NCBI GenBank assembly: GCA_903850915.1
Contig: CAINMV010000005.1
Span: 1 to 64,000, forward strand
Reading direction: 5' to 3'
DNA: 64,000 bases
Origin: an uncultured Bacteroidota bacterium
GTDB taxonomy: Bacteria > Bacteroidota > Bacteroidia > UKL13-3
Under the pieces are notes generated by a model. That model made no database searches, was not told the origin of the DNA, and worked only from the letters and a program-made list of their open reading frames with translations. A program made the translations under genes and the position numbers. Positions 27,274-35,493 of the stretch are shown here, piece by piece (position 1 is the stretch's first letter; each line of letters opens with the position of its first letter).

Positions 27274-27636
27274 TTATTTAAGCTGATCCTTTAATTCTTG
27301 TAACTGTATTCTGATTTTTTTAAGTGATTCCAAAACCTCAAAATCACCTTTAGGAATTTTCCTTTGGCCTTTTAAATAATCCTTTGCACCTTGAATAGTG
27401 AAGCCACGTTCTTTTAACAGATGGTAAATCAACTTTATAGTTTCAACATCTTGTGGTCGAAATAAACGATTTCCTTTTTTGTTTTTTAAAGGCCGAATTT
27501 CAGGGAATTCATTATGCCAATATCGAATTAACGAAGGTGCAACTTCAAACATTTCGCATACCTCTCCCATTGAATAATAGTATTTTTTAGGAACTTCATC
27601 CTCTTCTTCAATGTGGTTGGGTAATAAATTATCCAT
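27274..27636 (-). CDS. MerR-family transcriptional regulator
   Basis: A 120-residue DNA-binding protein. The winged helix-turn-helix reads YYYSMGEVCEMFEVAPSLIRYWHNEF, with the wing in KGNRLFRPQDVETI, followed by LKERGFTIQGAKDYL and a short coiled coil. There is no cysteine-based metal site after the DNA-binding domain, so metal sensing is unlikely. This short version is common in Bacteroidota. I chose the ATG at 27636, because the upstream frame (from 27687) has no family similarity. CACCTTTG, one base off the -7 consensus, lies seven bases before the ATG. Target genes unknown. Confidence 0.88.
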   Translation of the reverse strand: MDNLLPNHIEEEDEVPKKYYYSMGEVCEMFEVAPSLIRYWHNEFPEIRPLKNKKGNRLFRPQDVETIKLIYHLLKERGFTIQGAKDYLKGQRKIPKGDFEVLESLKKIRIQLQELKDQLK

Positions 27637-27712
27637 GTATGTACAAAGGTGTTTTAATTTATTTAAAGAAAACACACATTTAATCAACAGTGGCCAATTC
27701 CTTCATTAGTGA

Positions 27713-28906
27713 CTACTTTTTATGCCTAACTTCATATTGATAAACCCTACGACCTAAATTCATAAGGAAAGGTTGAGCTATCGTTTCATATTCATACTTG
27801 TTATCATTAATTATACCGTCTTTATTAGTATAAATTGTTGCTGAAAGAAAAAAAGTAATATTATTTTTCGAATCAGAAAAAAAAGCAGCATCTGTGGTGA
27901 AACCGTACGCTTGACCAACTATATTATATATCCTCAAATTACTGTCGATAGAAGCATTTTTATCCTGACCATAATAGAAGTACTTTTTATATGCAGGGAA
28001 ATAGCTAGAATCGTATTTCGGAAAATCACTTTCAAAAGGATACATTCCAAGATATTTTTTCAAAAAACAATAATCGTAGCTTTCAAGATGAAATTGCTTG
28101 GACTCCGAAAAAACATCAGGAAATATTATTTTTTCCAACGATGAATGTATGTTCATTAACGAAAGGTTGTTGTTAAATCGGAATTGCTTCGGAGAATTAA
28201 TCAAACTATCACCAAAATAATAGGCATTGCCAACTGCGACATCGTTTAAAGGATTTTGAAAAACTTTAGATGTTTTAGCTTGTGCTAATATTACTCTGGT
28301 TGTATCATCATTGGGATAGAAACAAAATTTATTGTGAGCCCTATTTAAATCTGGGTTACACGCTGGATCGAGACGCTGAATTATTCGTGCGTTAGTATCC
28401 AAAAGTGCTGTAAGTCTTTCTTGAATATAATCCTGTCCAAGAAAATCGAAAACTCTATTATACGCGTAATTGTCGCTAACCAAAAGCATTCTCTTAATAT
28501 ATTGCTCTATTGAAGGCTTGCCATCACTAGACGTAGAATCATTAAATTCATTAGTCTGACAAGTACCTGCAGCATAGGCTTTTAGGGGTGTAGCTGCAGT
28601 AATTTTGTCGTTAAAAACGGTGTGTATTTTTTCCAAGGCCAACGCAGAAATAACAACTTTTGCCGTGCTTGCCGGATAAAAGTACAACCCCGTATCAACA
28701 TTAAACAAAAAATCTTGAAACGTAACTTTACCTATAGAATTGGAATGGACCCGGGTATAAATAATTTGAAGGCGGTATTCTTTTTTGTTTTTAGCAATAT
28801 TATTTAAAAATGGGTCTTCTTTTATTATCGTTGCTAAAGTTGATTTTGAACGGCATCCAAGCATAAGCAAAGAAATTAATCCAAAAATCAAGCCTTTTTT
28901 CATCAT
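27713..28906 (-). CDS. Class A beta-lactamase-like serine hydrolase lipoprotein
   Basis: A 397-residue lipoprotein (signal ends LMLGC, Cys18) with the serine hydrolase fold of the beta-lactamase/PBP superfamily. The nucleophile motif Ser80-Thr-Ala-Lys83 in YPASTAKVV and the second motif Ser144-Asp-Asn146 are intact. The third KTG-type motif is not visible; in its place I read IVGQAYGF. That makes antibiotic hydrolysis unlikely and a cell-wall or peptide role more probable. The gene begins six bases after the 3-hydroxyanthranilate dioxygenase stop codon, so the two probably share a transcript. Confidence 0.8.
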   Translation of the reverse strand: MMKKGLIFGLISLLMLGCRSKSTLATIIKEDPFLNNIAKNKKEYRLQIIYTRVHSNSIGKVTFQDFLFNVDTGLYFYPASTAKVVISALALEKIHTVFNDKITAATPLKAYAAGTCQTNEFNDSTSSDGKPSIEQYIKRMLLVSDNYAYNRVFDFLGQDYIQERLTALLDTNARIIQRLDPACNPDLNRAHNKFCFYPNDDTTRVILAQAKTSKVFQNPLNDVAVGNAYYFGDSLINSPKQFRFNNNLSLMNIHSSLEKIIFPDVFSESKQFHLESYDYCFLKKYLGMYPFESDFPKYDSSYFPAYKKYFYYGQDKNASIDSNLRIYNIVGQAYGFTTDAAFFSDSKNNITFFLSATIYTNKDGIINDNKYEYETIAQPFLMNLGRRVYQYEVRHKK

Positions 28907-28912
28907 TCGAGT

Positions 28913-29434
28913 TTAAACTATTTTAGCTGGACGTGTTATGACATTGCCACAGGTTTTGCAAGTGCAGTTTTCAATATTATCATAAAAACGTTCAAAGATT
29001 GGAGGCAATTGCGCAACGATATCGGTTACATACTCTTTCTCCTCATAAACTTTTTCGCCACACTGGTCACAATACCACATGAAGCCATCCAATTCTGTAG
29101 TTTCACGCTTACGCTCCAATACCAAACCTACAGTATTGGCTGGACGCTGCGGTGAATGAGGTGTTCTCGGTGGCAACAAAAAGATATCACCTTCATTGAT
29201 ATGAATATCTACTGGTTTACCATCTTCAATAATTTTCAATACCATATCACCTTCTAATTGATGATAGAATTCTTCACCTTCGTTAAAATGATAATCTTTA
29301 CGACTATTAGGACCACCAACAACCATAACAATAAAATCTGTATTTTCATAAACACATTGATTGCCAACAGGAGGTTTTAGAAGATGGCGGTGGTCATCTA
29401 TCCATTTTTTAAAATTAAAAGGACGTGGTATCAT
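28913..29434 (-). CDS. nbaC: 3-hydroxyanthranilate 3,4-dioxygenase
   Basis: A 173-residue cupin dioxygenase of the kynurenine pathway that opens 3-hydroxyanthranilate on the way to quinolinate. Iron ligands His49, Glu55 and His93 are in DYHFNEGEEFYHQ and TPHSPQR. The C-terminal rubredoxin-like iron site has Cys122, Cys125, Cys159 and Cys162, as in the bacterial enzyme, so it is the two-iron form. A -7 element lies 26 bases upstream of the ATG. No other kynurenine gene is in the window; the neighbour downstream is a serine hydrolase lipoprotein. Confidence 0.95.
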   Translation of the reverse strand: MIPRPFNFKKWIDDHRHLLKPPVGNQCVYENTDFIVMVVGGPNSRKDYHFNEGEEFYHQLEGDMVLKIIEDGKPVDIHINEGDIFLLPPRTPHSPQRPANTVGLVLERKRETTELDGFMWYCDQCGEKVYEEKEYVTDIVAQLPPIFERFYDNIENCTCKTCGNVITRPAKIV

Positions 29435-29460
29435 AGCTGAAAATTATATTAGATAAAATA

Positions 29461-29468
29461 CAAAAGTA
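29461..29468 (-). promoter_or_regulatory. -7 promoter element of nbaC
   Basis: TACTTTTG on the minus strand matches TAnnTTTG, 26 bases before the ATG at 29434. Confidence 0.45.
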
Positions 29469-29574
29469 TTGTTTTTTTAAAGAAATGGAAATACACGTAC
29501 TATTTCTTAGTCATTTTACTGATTTTGCAACTTGAATACAATAATAATATGATGGAAATTAACTATTAAACATT

Positions 29575-29582
29575 TAAATTTG
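29575..29582 (+). promoter_or_regulatory. -7 promoter element of the small T9SS gene
   Basis: TAAATTTG matches TAnnTTTG and ends seven bases before the ATG at 29590, giving a leader of only a few bases. Confidence 0.5.
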
Positions 29583-29589
29583 CTTAACC

Positions 29590-29979
29590 ATGATAAGAGT
29601 GATTTTTGCTTTTTTTTCTACCTTTGTAATTACTGTTTCAGTTGCACAAACAACCAATTCAGCGCTTACGGATAGCCTATTTCGTGTTTTCCCCAACCCA
29701 GCCATAAATCAATTTTATGCCACCACGCAAGGCAAGGTATATTATGCCATGATAATCTCATCAAATGGCACAATACGACAAGAAGCATCACAATATCAAA
29801 TCCCAAGTTACTCTAATCAGTTTGGCTTTGGTTGTTCTTTGGCTGGATGCGCCGGAGCTTATGTACCATCAAATTTTATTTGTACGCTGCAAAGGGGAAG
29901 CCTAGAGCCTGGATTATATTATTTAGTATTGCTCGATGACCTTGGACACATCTATCATACGTTAATAGTTTTTAAATAA
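29590..29979 (+). CDS. Small secreted protein made almost only of a T9SS C-terminal domain
   Basis: A 129-residue protein with a signal peptide ending near SVAQ. Directly after about ten residues comes the sorting-domain opening VFPNPAINQFY, and the end reads LEPGLYYLVLLDDLG then HTLIVFK, the standard motifs of a type A T9SS C-terminal domain. There is no separate cargo domain. Between the two halves lies a Cys-containing insertion (FGFGCSLAGCAGAYVPSNFIC). The stop codon is five bases from the purine nucleoside phosphorylase start, so the two are co-transcribed. Role unknown; it could be a small surface protein or a decoy substrate. Confidence 0.72.
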   Translation: MIRVIFAFFSTFVITVSVAQTTNSALTDSLFRVFPNPAINQFYATTQGKVYYAMIISSNGTIRQEASQYQIPSYSNQFGFGCSLAGCAGAYVPSNFICTLQRGSLEPGLYYLVLLDDLGHIYHTLIVFK

Positions 29980-29984
29980 CAACC

Positions 29985-30794
29985 ATGACTCAACTTTCAG
30001 AGATATTCGAAGCTCTTAATTTTATTCAGAGCAAAGCAAATTTTAAGCCCATCACGGGGATCATATTAGGAACAGGACTTGGCGCCTTGGTAAACGACGT
30101 TCAAATAATTCATGAGATAGATTATGCAGATATTCCTCATTTTGCAATTTCAACAGTAGCTGCGCATAAGGGTCGTTTAATTTTCGGCAAATTGAATGGT
30201 GTAGATACTGTAATTATGCAAGGTCGTTTTCATTTTTATGAAGGCTATACTATGAAACAAGTAGTGTTTCCGGTTTATGTAATGAAGGCTTTAGGAATAG
30301 ATAAATTGCTTATTTCAAATATTTCTGGCAGCCTAAATCCCAACATCAAGGCTGGAGAGCTTATCATTATCAACGATCACATCAACTTGCATGCAGAGAA
30401 TCCGTTACGAGGTAAAAACTTTGATGAACTTGGCCCTCGTTTTCCCGATATGTCCACCCCTTATGATACTGAATTAATTCATCGCGCATGTAGCATTGCA
30501 GAAAACCACGAAATCCCTCACCACCAAGGTGTTTATGTTGGTTTGCAAGGTCCAAATTTAGAAACACCCGCAGAATACCGATATTTGCGTTTAATAGGTG
30601 GCGACTGTGTAGGCATGAGCACCATACCTGAAGTGATAGCAGCAAATCATTGTGGCTTGCGCGTTTTTGCAATATCTGTAATTACAGATGAAGCTTTTCC
30701 AGCAATTCGTCATAAAATTACAATAAATGAAATTATTAAAATTGCACAGGAAACGGAGCCTTTAATGGGGAAAATTCTTCGAGAATTAGTTTAA
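29985..30794 (+). CDS. Purine-nucleoside phosphorylase (PNP I type)
   Basis: A 269-residue trimeric-type phosphorylase that splits purine nucleosides into base and ribose 1-phosphate. Conserved stretches include GIILGTGLGALV (phosphate loop), AAHKGRLIFG, MQGRFHFYEGY, the GPNLETPAEYRYLR segment and GMSTIPEVIAA, as well as the Asn in SVITDEA. It follows the small T9SS gene by five bases and ends at a terminator whose hairpin overlaps the last gldB codons. Confidence 0.94.
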   Translation: MTQLSEIFEALNFIQSKANFKPITGIILGTGLGALVNDVQIIHEIDYADIPHFAISTVAAHKGRLIFGKLNGVDTVIMQGRFHFYEGYTMKQVVFPVYVMKALGIDKLLISNISGSLNPNIKAGELIIINDHINLHAENPLRGKNFDELGPRFPDMSTPYDTELIHRACSIAENHEIPHHQGVYVGLQGPNLETPAEYRYLRLIGGDCVGMSTIPEVIAANHCGLRVFAISVITDEAFPAIRHKITINEIIKIAQETEPLMGKILRELV

Positions 30795-30800
30795 AACAAG

Positions 30801-31841
30801 CTATTTCGGGCGATAGCCCGAGTTTTTAAATATTTTAAGTAAGTCCTTTTCTTGCATTAATTCACTCACAGTTACGTTTGGATTAGATTCCATGTATTTG
30901 CTAACTATCTGCCATCCTAACCACTCCCCTACCCTTGGAGGCGAATCTTGGCTTACATTAGGAGCATTGGTAAATGGACCTGGAGTAAAATATTTATCGT
31001 TTTCAAACCTATCCTTTCCATAAAGAACCTTTCGGTTTACGAGGTCAATCCACATTTCCTGTTCTACCCCTTTCATCCATTTTAATTTCTCTGCGGTATA
31101 TTCCAATTTAATAGAGTCGGGCATCTCAGGGCACATAGCATCAAGTAAGTAGTAATATCGACCTTGTTGCACTGCTCGCTCAATAAAAACAGCACTTGGT
31201 TCCGACTCAAAACGTTGTTCAATAAAAGAAAACAATGTTTTACGCAAGAGGTATTCTTTACTTAAATAATTAATATAATACTGAGGGAAATTCAACCGGG
31301 TATCATAATAATACGTAAAAGATTTACCAAGAAACATGTCCAAACCGATACCAATGTAGTTTTCACTTATTGTATTAGGATAAGATAGTACGGATAAAAA
31401 TGCAATAAACTTTGGAATGGAATCTTCCTTGAAATAGTATTTATAATGTTTTATTGCATCCGATATTCCATCTCGAATATAGTTATCCTCTGAAAATACT
31501 TTTTGTGTTGAATCGTAAAGACTTAAGATATCTTTATTTTTAATAAGCTCCAATGTTTTATCAATACAAAAAGTGTCGTCCTTGGTTGGAACAAACCCCA
31601 TTACTTTAAAAACAAAATCGTCATAGAATCCGTTGTATTTTTTGCGTAACGCAAAAAGGTCTTCAGCGGTTTTGCATTGAAAAAGATCTTGATCAAAACG
31701 CATGAAATCTATCTTTAGAGAAACTGAGGATACATCTACATTCAATTTACTATGATTGCATCCGGAACGACAGCTGCAAGCCAATATTACAAGAGTAATA
31801 AAAAAAATAAATTGTGATTTTTTTAGGATATTCGCATTCAT
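30801..31841 (-). CDS. gldB: Gliding motility lipoprotein GldB
   Basis: A 346-residue lipoprotein; the signal ends VILAC with Cys22 as the lipid site. The family phrases are all visible: IDFMRFDQDLF, GFYDDFVFKVMG, ENYIGIGLDMFLG, and near the end PPRVGEWLGWQIVSKYM. GldB is required for gliding in Flavobacterium, but its biochemistry is unclear. I chose the ATG at 31841 because the TTG at 31853 lies inside a -7 element. The last five codons and the stop hold the hairpin that ends the opposite pnp gene. It is divergent from a PorT-like barrel gene. Confidence 0.9.
   Translation of the reverse strand: MNANILKKSQFIFFITLVILACSCRSGCNHSKLNVDVSSVSLKIDFMRFDQDLFQCKTAEDLFALRKKYNGFYDDFVFKVMGFVPTKDDTFCIDKTLELIKNKDILSLYDSTQKVFSEDNYIRDGISDAIKHYKYYFKEDSIPKFIAFLSVLSYPNTISENYIGIGLDMFLGKSFTYYYDTRLNFPQYYINYLSKEYLLRKTLFSFIEQRFESEPSAVFIERAVQQGRYYYLLDAMCPEMPDSIKLEYTAEKLKWMKGVEQEMWIDLVNRKVLYGKDRFENDKYFTPGPFTNAPNVSQDSPPRVGEWLGWQIVSKYMESNPNVTVSELMQEKDLLKIFKNSGYRPK
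30806..30826 (+). terminator. Terminator of the pnp gene, inside the gldB 3' end
   Basis: TCGGGC and GCCCGA form a six-base-pair GC-rich stem with the loop GATA, followed by GTTTTT on the plus strand. The same bases encode the last residues (GYRPK) of gldB on the other strand. Confidence 0.75.
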
Positions 31842-31850
31842 AAACTTCGT

Positions 31851-31858
31851 CAAAATTA
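31851..31858 (-). promoter_or_regulatory. -7 promoter element of gldB
   Basis: TAATTTTG on the minus strand matches TAnnTTTG, nine bases before the ATG at 31841. It overlaps the opening of the divergent barrel gene's promoter region. Confidence 0.5.
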
Positions 31859-31868
31859 CTTTTAAAAA

Positions 31869-32576
31869 ATGAAAAAATTAATCCTTTTATCAACGTTAAT
31901 CTCTCTTTTTTATATAGGCAATGCCCAACATGACCAAGTTATTCAGGATTCGAAACAAGAGAACATCTTACGTTTAGGATTGCATTTCACGCCTACCGTA
32001 GGATTCATTCAGAGCGACAAAACGAATGTTAAAGGCGGTGGTGCGTCAATTGGATACAATTTTGGGTTATTGGGAGATATAAGATTTGCTGAAAACTATT
32101 ATTTTAGCACGGGCATCGATGTGGTTTCATCACCATTAAAGGTTCGTTTTATAGATACACTGCGTGATCCTTATTTGAGTAAAAACGATGTAATACTTAA
32201 TTATAAATTACAGTATTTAGGATTTCCATTATCCCTAAAGTTAAAGACCGACGAGATTCATTACACCAAATTTTTTGGTCAATTTGGCGTCGAACCACAA
32301 TTTAATATCAGTAAAAAGGTTCGTCCCAATAAAGGAACCTATGCAGGCACAGATTATTATGTACCAGTAGAAACCGCATTTTCGAATTTCAACGACGATA
32401 TCAATTTTGTGCGAATTTCGATGATTATTGGTGGAGGGATAGAATACTCACTTGGTGGGAAAACCTCATTTGTAGCTGGAATAAACTATAATGGAGGCTT
32501 TACCGATATTAATAAACAACCTGCATTGAAGATATCGAACAACTATATTGCCATCAACCTTGGCGTTTTATTCTAA
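31869..32576 (+). CDS. PorT-like outer-membrane beta-barrel protein
   Basis: A 235-residue protein with a signal peptide ending near YIGNAQ. The mature part shows alternating beta strands: LRLGLHFTPTVGFIQ, GGGASIGYNFGLLGDI, YYFSTGIDVVS, YKLQYLGFPLSLKLK and TSFVAGINYNGGF, ending with the outer-membrane phenylalanine (NLGVLF). This is the PorT/outer-membrane beta-barrel family of Bacteroidota. It is divergent from gldB with only 27 bases between the two start codons, so the promoters overlap. The convergent neighbour is mtaB. Confidence 0.82.
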   Translation: MKKLILLSTLISLFYIGNAQHDQVIQDSKQENILRLGLHFTPTVGFIQSDKTNVKGGGASIGYNFGLLGDIRFAENYYFSTGIDVVSSPLKVRFIDTLRDPYLSKNDVILNYKLQYLGFPLSLKLKTDEIHYTKFFGQFGVEPQFNISKKVRPNKGTYAGTDYYVPVETAFSNFNDDINFVRISMIIGGGIEYSLGGKTSFVAGINYNGGFTDINKQPALKISNNYIAINLGVLF

Positions 32577-32583
32577 GTTTAAT

Positions 32584-33870
32584 TTAGATCGCAGACACTG
32601 TAAGATCGTCATTAATTTCTTGAAGTTTAATTGAAGAAAGTGTATTAACCATATCCGGATTAAATGTAGTTTTAACTTTGATGTAGTTTTCTGTAAAACC
32701 ATGCATCACACCAAAATCGTGATCAGCCTCCCATAATACGTTCTTTGTTGTTTGAAGATGGGACTCATAAAATGCCCTTTTCTTTTTATCACTTAATATC
32801 CGAAGCATCGCATTACGTTCGAAACGATGTCGATCAAGCACCTTATCGGTCATTTCTGCTGCCAACGTATTGGGACGTTCACTATAGGTAAATACATGAA
32901 GATAGGAAACATCCAAGTCATTAATAAAGTTATATGTATCCATAAAATCCTCTTGGGTTTCGCCTGGGAAGCCGACGATTACATCAACACCGATGCAGCA
33001 ATGAGGCATAAGTTCCTTTATTTTCTCCACTCTGCTCGAATATAAATCACGCATATACCGTCTTCTCATCAATTTTAGGATACGATTACTGCCACTTTGG
33101 AGTGGAACATGAAAGTGGGGAACAAATTTCGTTGATTGCGCCACAAATGCAATTATTTCATCGGTGAGCAAGTTCGGCTCAATAGATGAAATACGATAAC
33201 GAGATATGCCTGAAACCTCATCTAGCGCTTTAATTAGGTCTAAGAACGACTGTTCATTGTCGTTGCCAAAATCGCCTGTATTTACACCCGTAATTACGAT
33301 TTCTTTCACCCCTTGCAGCGCAATCTCTTTTGCCTGCTTTACAATCTCGTTAATTTTCGGACTTCTGCTTTTTCCTCTTGCCATAGGTATGGTGCAATAA
33401 GTACACGTGTAATCACAACCATCCTGAATCTTCAAAAAAGTTCGGGTTCTATCTCCAAGTGAATAAGATGGAATGAAATCGTTGACATCGTTAATGTCGC
33501 AACTATAAATGGCTCCTTTTTCTCTTTTTATTAAGTTATTTAAATGCTGATCTAAGTTGAACTTTTCTGCGGCACCCAAAACAACATCTACACCTGGAAT
33601 TTCAGCAATTTCATGTGGCTTTAGTTGAGCATAACATCCAACAACAGCTATATAGGCATTCGGATTATAGCTTAAGGCTTCCTTAACTACACGTTTACAT
33701 TTCTTATCTGCATGGTCAGTAACCGAGCAGGTGTTAATTACATATACATCAGCGCCATCTTCGAAATTGGCCTTCGAAAATCCAGCGTCATCAAGTTTAC
33801 GTTGAATTGAGGATGTCTCTGAAAAATTGAGTTTACATCCTAGAGTATAAAAAGCGACACTTTTTTGCAT
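32584..33870 (-). CDS. mtaB: tRNA t6A37 methylthiotransferase MtaB
   Basis: A 428-residue radical SAM enzyme that turns t6A37 of tRNA into ms2t6A. The N-terminal UPF0004 domain begins TLGCKLNFSETSS and has the other two Cys ligands in NTCSVTDHADKKCKR and VVGCYAQ; the radical SAM motif is CDYTCTYCTIP; a TRAM domain ends the protein. TAAATTCG, one base from the -7 consensus, lies seven bases upstream of the ATG (33878-33885). Confidence 0.94.
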   Translation of the reverse strand: MQKSVAFYTLGCKLNFSETSSIQRKLDDAGFSKANFEDGADVYVINTCSVTDHADKKCKRVVKEALSYNPNAYIAVVGCYAQLKPHEIAEIPGVDVVLGAAEKFNLDQHLNNLIKREKGAIYSCDINDVNDFIPSYSLGDRTRTFLKIQDGCDYTCTYCTIPMARGKSRSPKINEIVKQAKEIALQGVKEIVITGVNTGDFGNDNEQSFLDLIKALDEVSGISRYRISSIEPNLLTDEIIAFVAQSTKFVPHFHVPLQSGSNRILKLMRRRYMRDLYSSRVEKIKELMPHCCIGVDVIVGFPGETQEDFMDTYNFINDLDVSYLHVFTYSERPNTLAAEMTDKVLDRHRFERNAMLRILSDKKKRAFYESHLQTTKNVLWEADHDFGVMHGFTENYIKVKTTFNPDMVNTLSSIKLQEINDDLTVSAI

Positions 33871-33999
33871 TAATGCGCGAATTTAAGAATAAGAATTGAG
33901 TAATATCATAATCAAAATATAACCATGTGTAATGTTAGTAATAGACAAATTTTCTAAATACTTGCTTTATTACACTTTGATTAATTAACAAAATGAAAA

Positions 34000-35412
34000 T
34001 TACGATTGATTTTGCAAGCCAAGTTTTATTCCTTCATCCAACATTAATTGATATGCTGCGTCATAGGTATTTGAAATAATTCCGTCGAGAATAGCTTCGC
34101 GAATCGCAGTTTTTATAACCCCAACATCTTTACCCGGCAGTAAATTGAATACTTTCATAATTTCCTCTCCTGAAATTGGAGGTTGCCAATTTCGAATGTG
34201 ATCCTTCTCCTCCACCTCTTTAATTTTTGCTTCTACAATAACATAATTTTCAAGATATCGTCGTTTTTTATTTTCATTTTTAGATGTTATATCAGCACGA
34301 ACCAATAACATTAAATCATCAAGCTCTTCACCTGCATCAAACATAAGACGTCGAATAGCGCTATCTGTAATATTTTCTTTGGTAAGGGCAATAGGTCTTA
34401 AATGTAACAAAACCAATTTTTCCACATAACGCATTTTTTCATTGAGCGGAAGCTTCAACGAAGTGAAAATTCGTTTTACCATTTTTGATCCTTTAAATTC
34501 ATGCCCATGAAAAGTCCAACCTTCTCCAGGCTCATATCGTTTTGTGGCGGGTTTGGCTATATCATGTAAAATTGCAGCCCAACGCAACCAGAGATCCACA
34601 GATAATATCGAAATATTGTCGAGCACCTCAAGGGTATGATAATAATTATCTTTATGCCCCTTGCCATCAATGACATCGACTCCGCGAAGTCGACAAAAAT
34701 CTGGAAATATTAATTGTAGCAATCCTGCCTCATAAAGAAGATTAAAACCAAGGGAAGGCTTTTTAGAAAGTATTATTTTATTCAATTCATCCGAGATACG
34801 TTCTTTTGATATTATACTAATTCTATGCGCATTGCGCTTAATACCTTCAAAAGTATCCGGATAAATATTAAAATTTAACTGTGTTGCAAAACGAATGGCG
34901 CGCATCATTCGCAAAGGGTCGTCACTAAATGTAATATCTGGGTTCAATGGGGTGCGAATGGTCTGTAACTCCATATCTTCGATACCAGCAAAGGGATCAA
35001 GCAATTCACCAAAATTGTTTTTATTAAGAGATAATGCTAATGCGTTAATAGTAAAATCACGACGATTCTGGTCGTCCTCCAAAGTACCAACCTCAACGAC
35101 AGGATTGCGACTTTCGGAACTATAGGATTCTTTGCGAGCGCCTACTATTTCTATTTCAATGTCATCATATTTGATTTGAGCAGTGCCGTAGTTTTTAAAA
35201 ACATTTATGCCGTTGGACTTATTTAGCGCTTTTGCCAAATTAAGTGCATATTGAATGCCATCACCAACGACAACAATATCAAAGTCCTTCCCTTGCCGTT
35301 CTAAAAAACAATCGCGAACGAAACCACCAATAACGAAAGCTGGATAACCCATTGAATCGGCAACTTCAGAGGCTTTATGGAAAATTGGATGATCTAGAAA
35401 ATGGGTGTACAT
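34000..35412 (-). CDS. CCA-adding enzyme/poly(A) polymerase-type nucleotidyltransferase with HD domain
   Basis: A 470-residue class II nucleotidyltransferase that builds or repairs the 3' CCA of tRNA. The head has VIGGFVRDCFLE and the metal pair KDFDIV, then RRDFTINALAL, RFATQLNF and the RNA-binding middle. A C-terminal HD domain (LHDIAKP) suggests a phosphohydrolase activity as in bacterial Cca. CCA adding and poly(A) adding cannot be separated by eye. TATTTTCG lies six bases upstream of the start at 35412. Confidence 0.92.
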   Translation of the reverse strand: MYTHFLDHPIFHKASEVADSMGYPAFVIGGFVRDCFLERQGKDFDIVVVGDGIQYALNLAKALNKSNGINVFKNYGTAQIKYDDIEIEIVGARKESYSSESRNPVVEVGTLEDDQNRRDFTINALALSLNKNNFGELLDPFAGIEDMELQTIRTPLNPDITFSDDPLRMMRAIRFATQLNFNIYPDTFEGIKRNAHRISIISKERISDELNKIILSKKPSLGFNLLYEAGLLQLIFPDFCRLRGVDVIDGKGHKDNYYHTLEVLDNISILSVDLWLRWAAILHDIAKPATKRYEPGEGWTFHGHEFKGSKMVKRIFTSLKLPLNEKMRYVEKLVLLHLRPIALTKENITDSAIRRLMFDAGEELDDLMLLVRADITSKNENKKRRYLENYVIVEAKIKEVEEKDHIRNWQPPISGEEIMKVFNLLPGKDVGVIKTAIREAILDGIISNTYDAAYQLMLDEGIKLGLQNQS

Positions 35413-35493
35413 GAAACGCGAAAATACTTAAAACTATGGAATCTAATTTGAATCCATTGTAGGCCAAGGTTAAAAAATCATTCGTTAGTTCAA

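Noticed and set aside
26837-27636. An arsenic resistance operon (ArsC-like reductase plus regulator)
   Set aside because: The reductase has YffB-type features with one cysteine; the regulator is MerR-type without metal-binding cysteines, and no arsenite pump is nearby.
27713-28906. An antibiotic-resistance beta-lactamase
   Set aside because: The SxxK and SDN motifs are present but the KTG-type motif is changed, so a resistance role is not supported.
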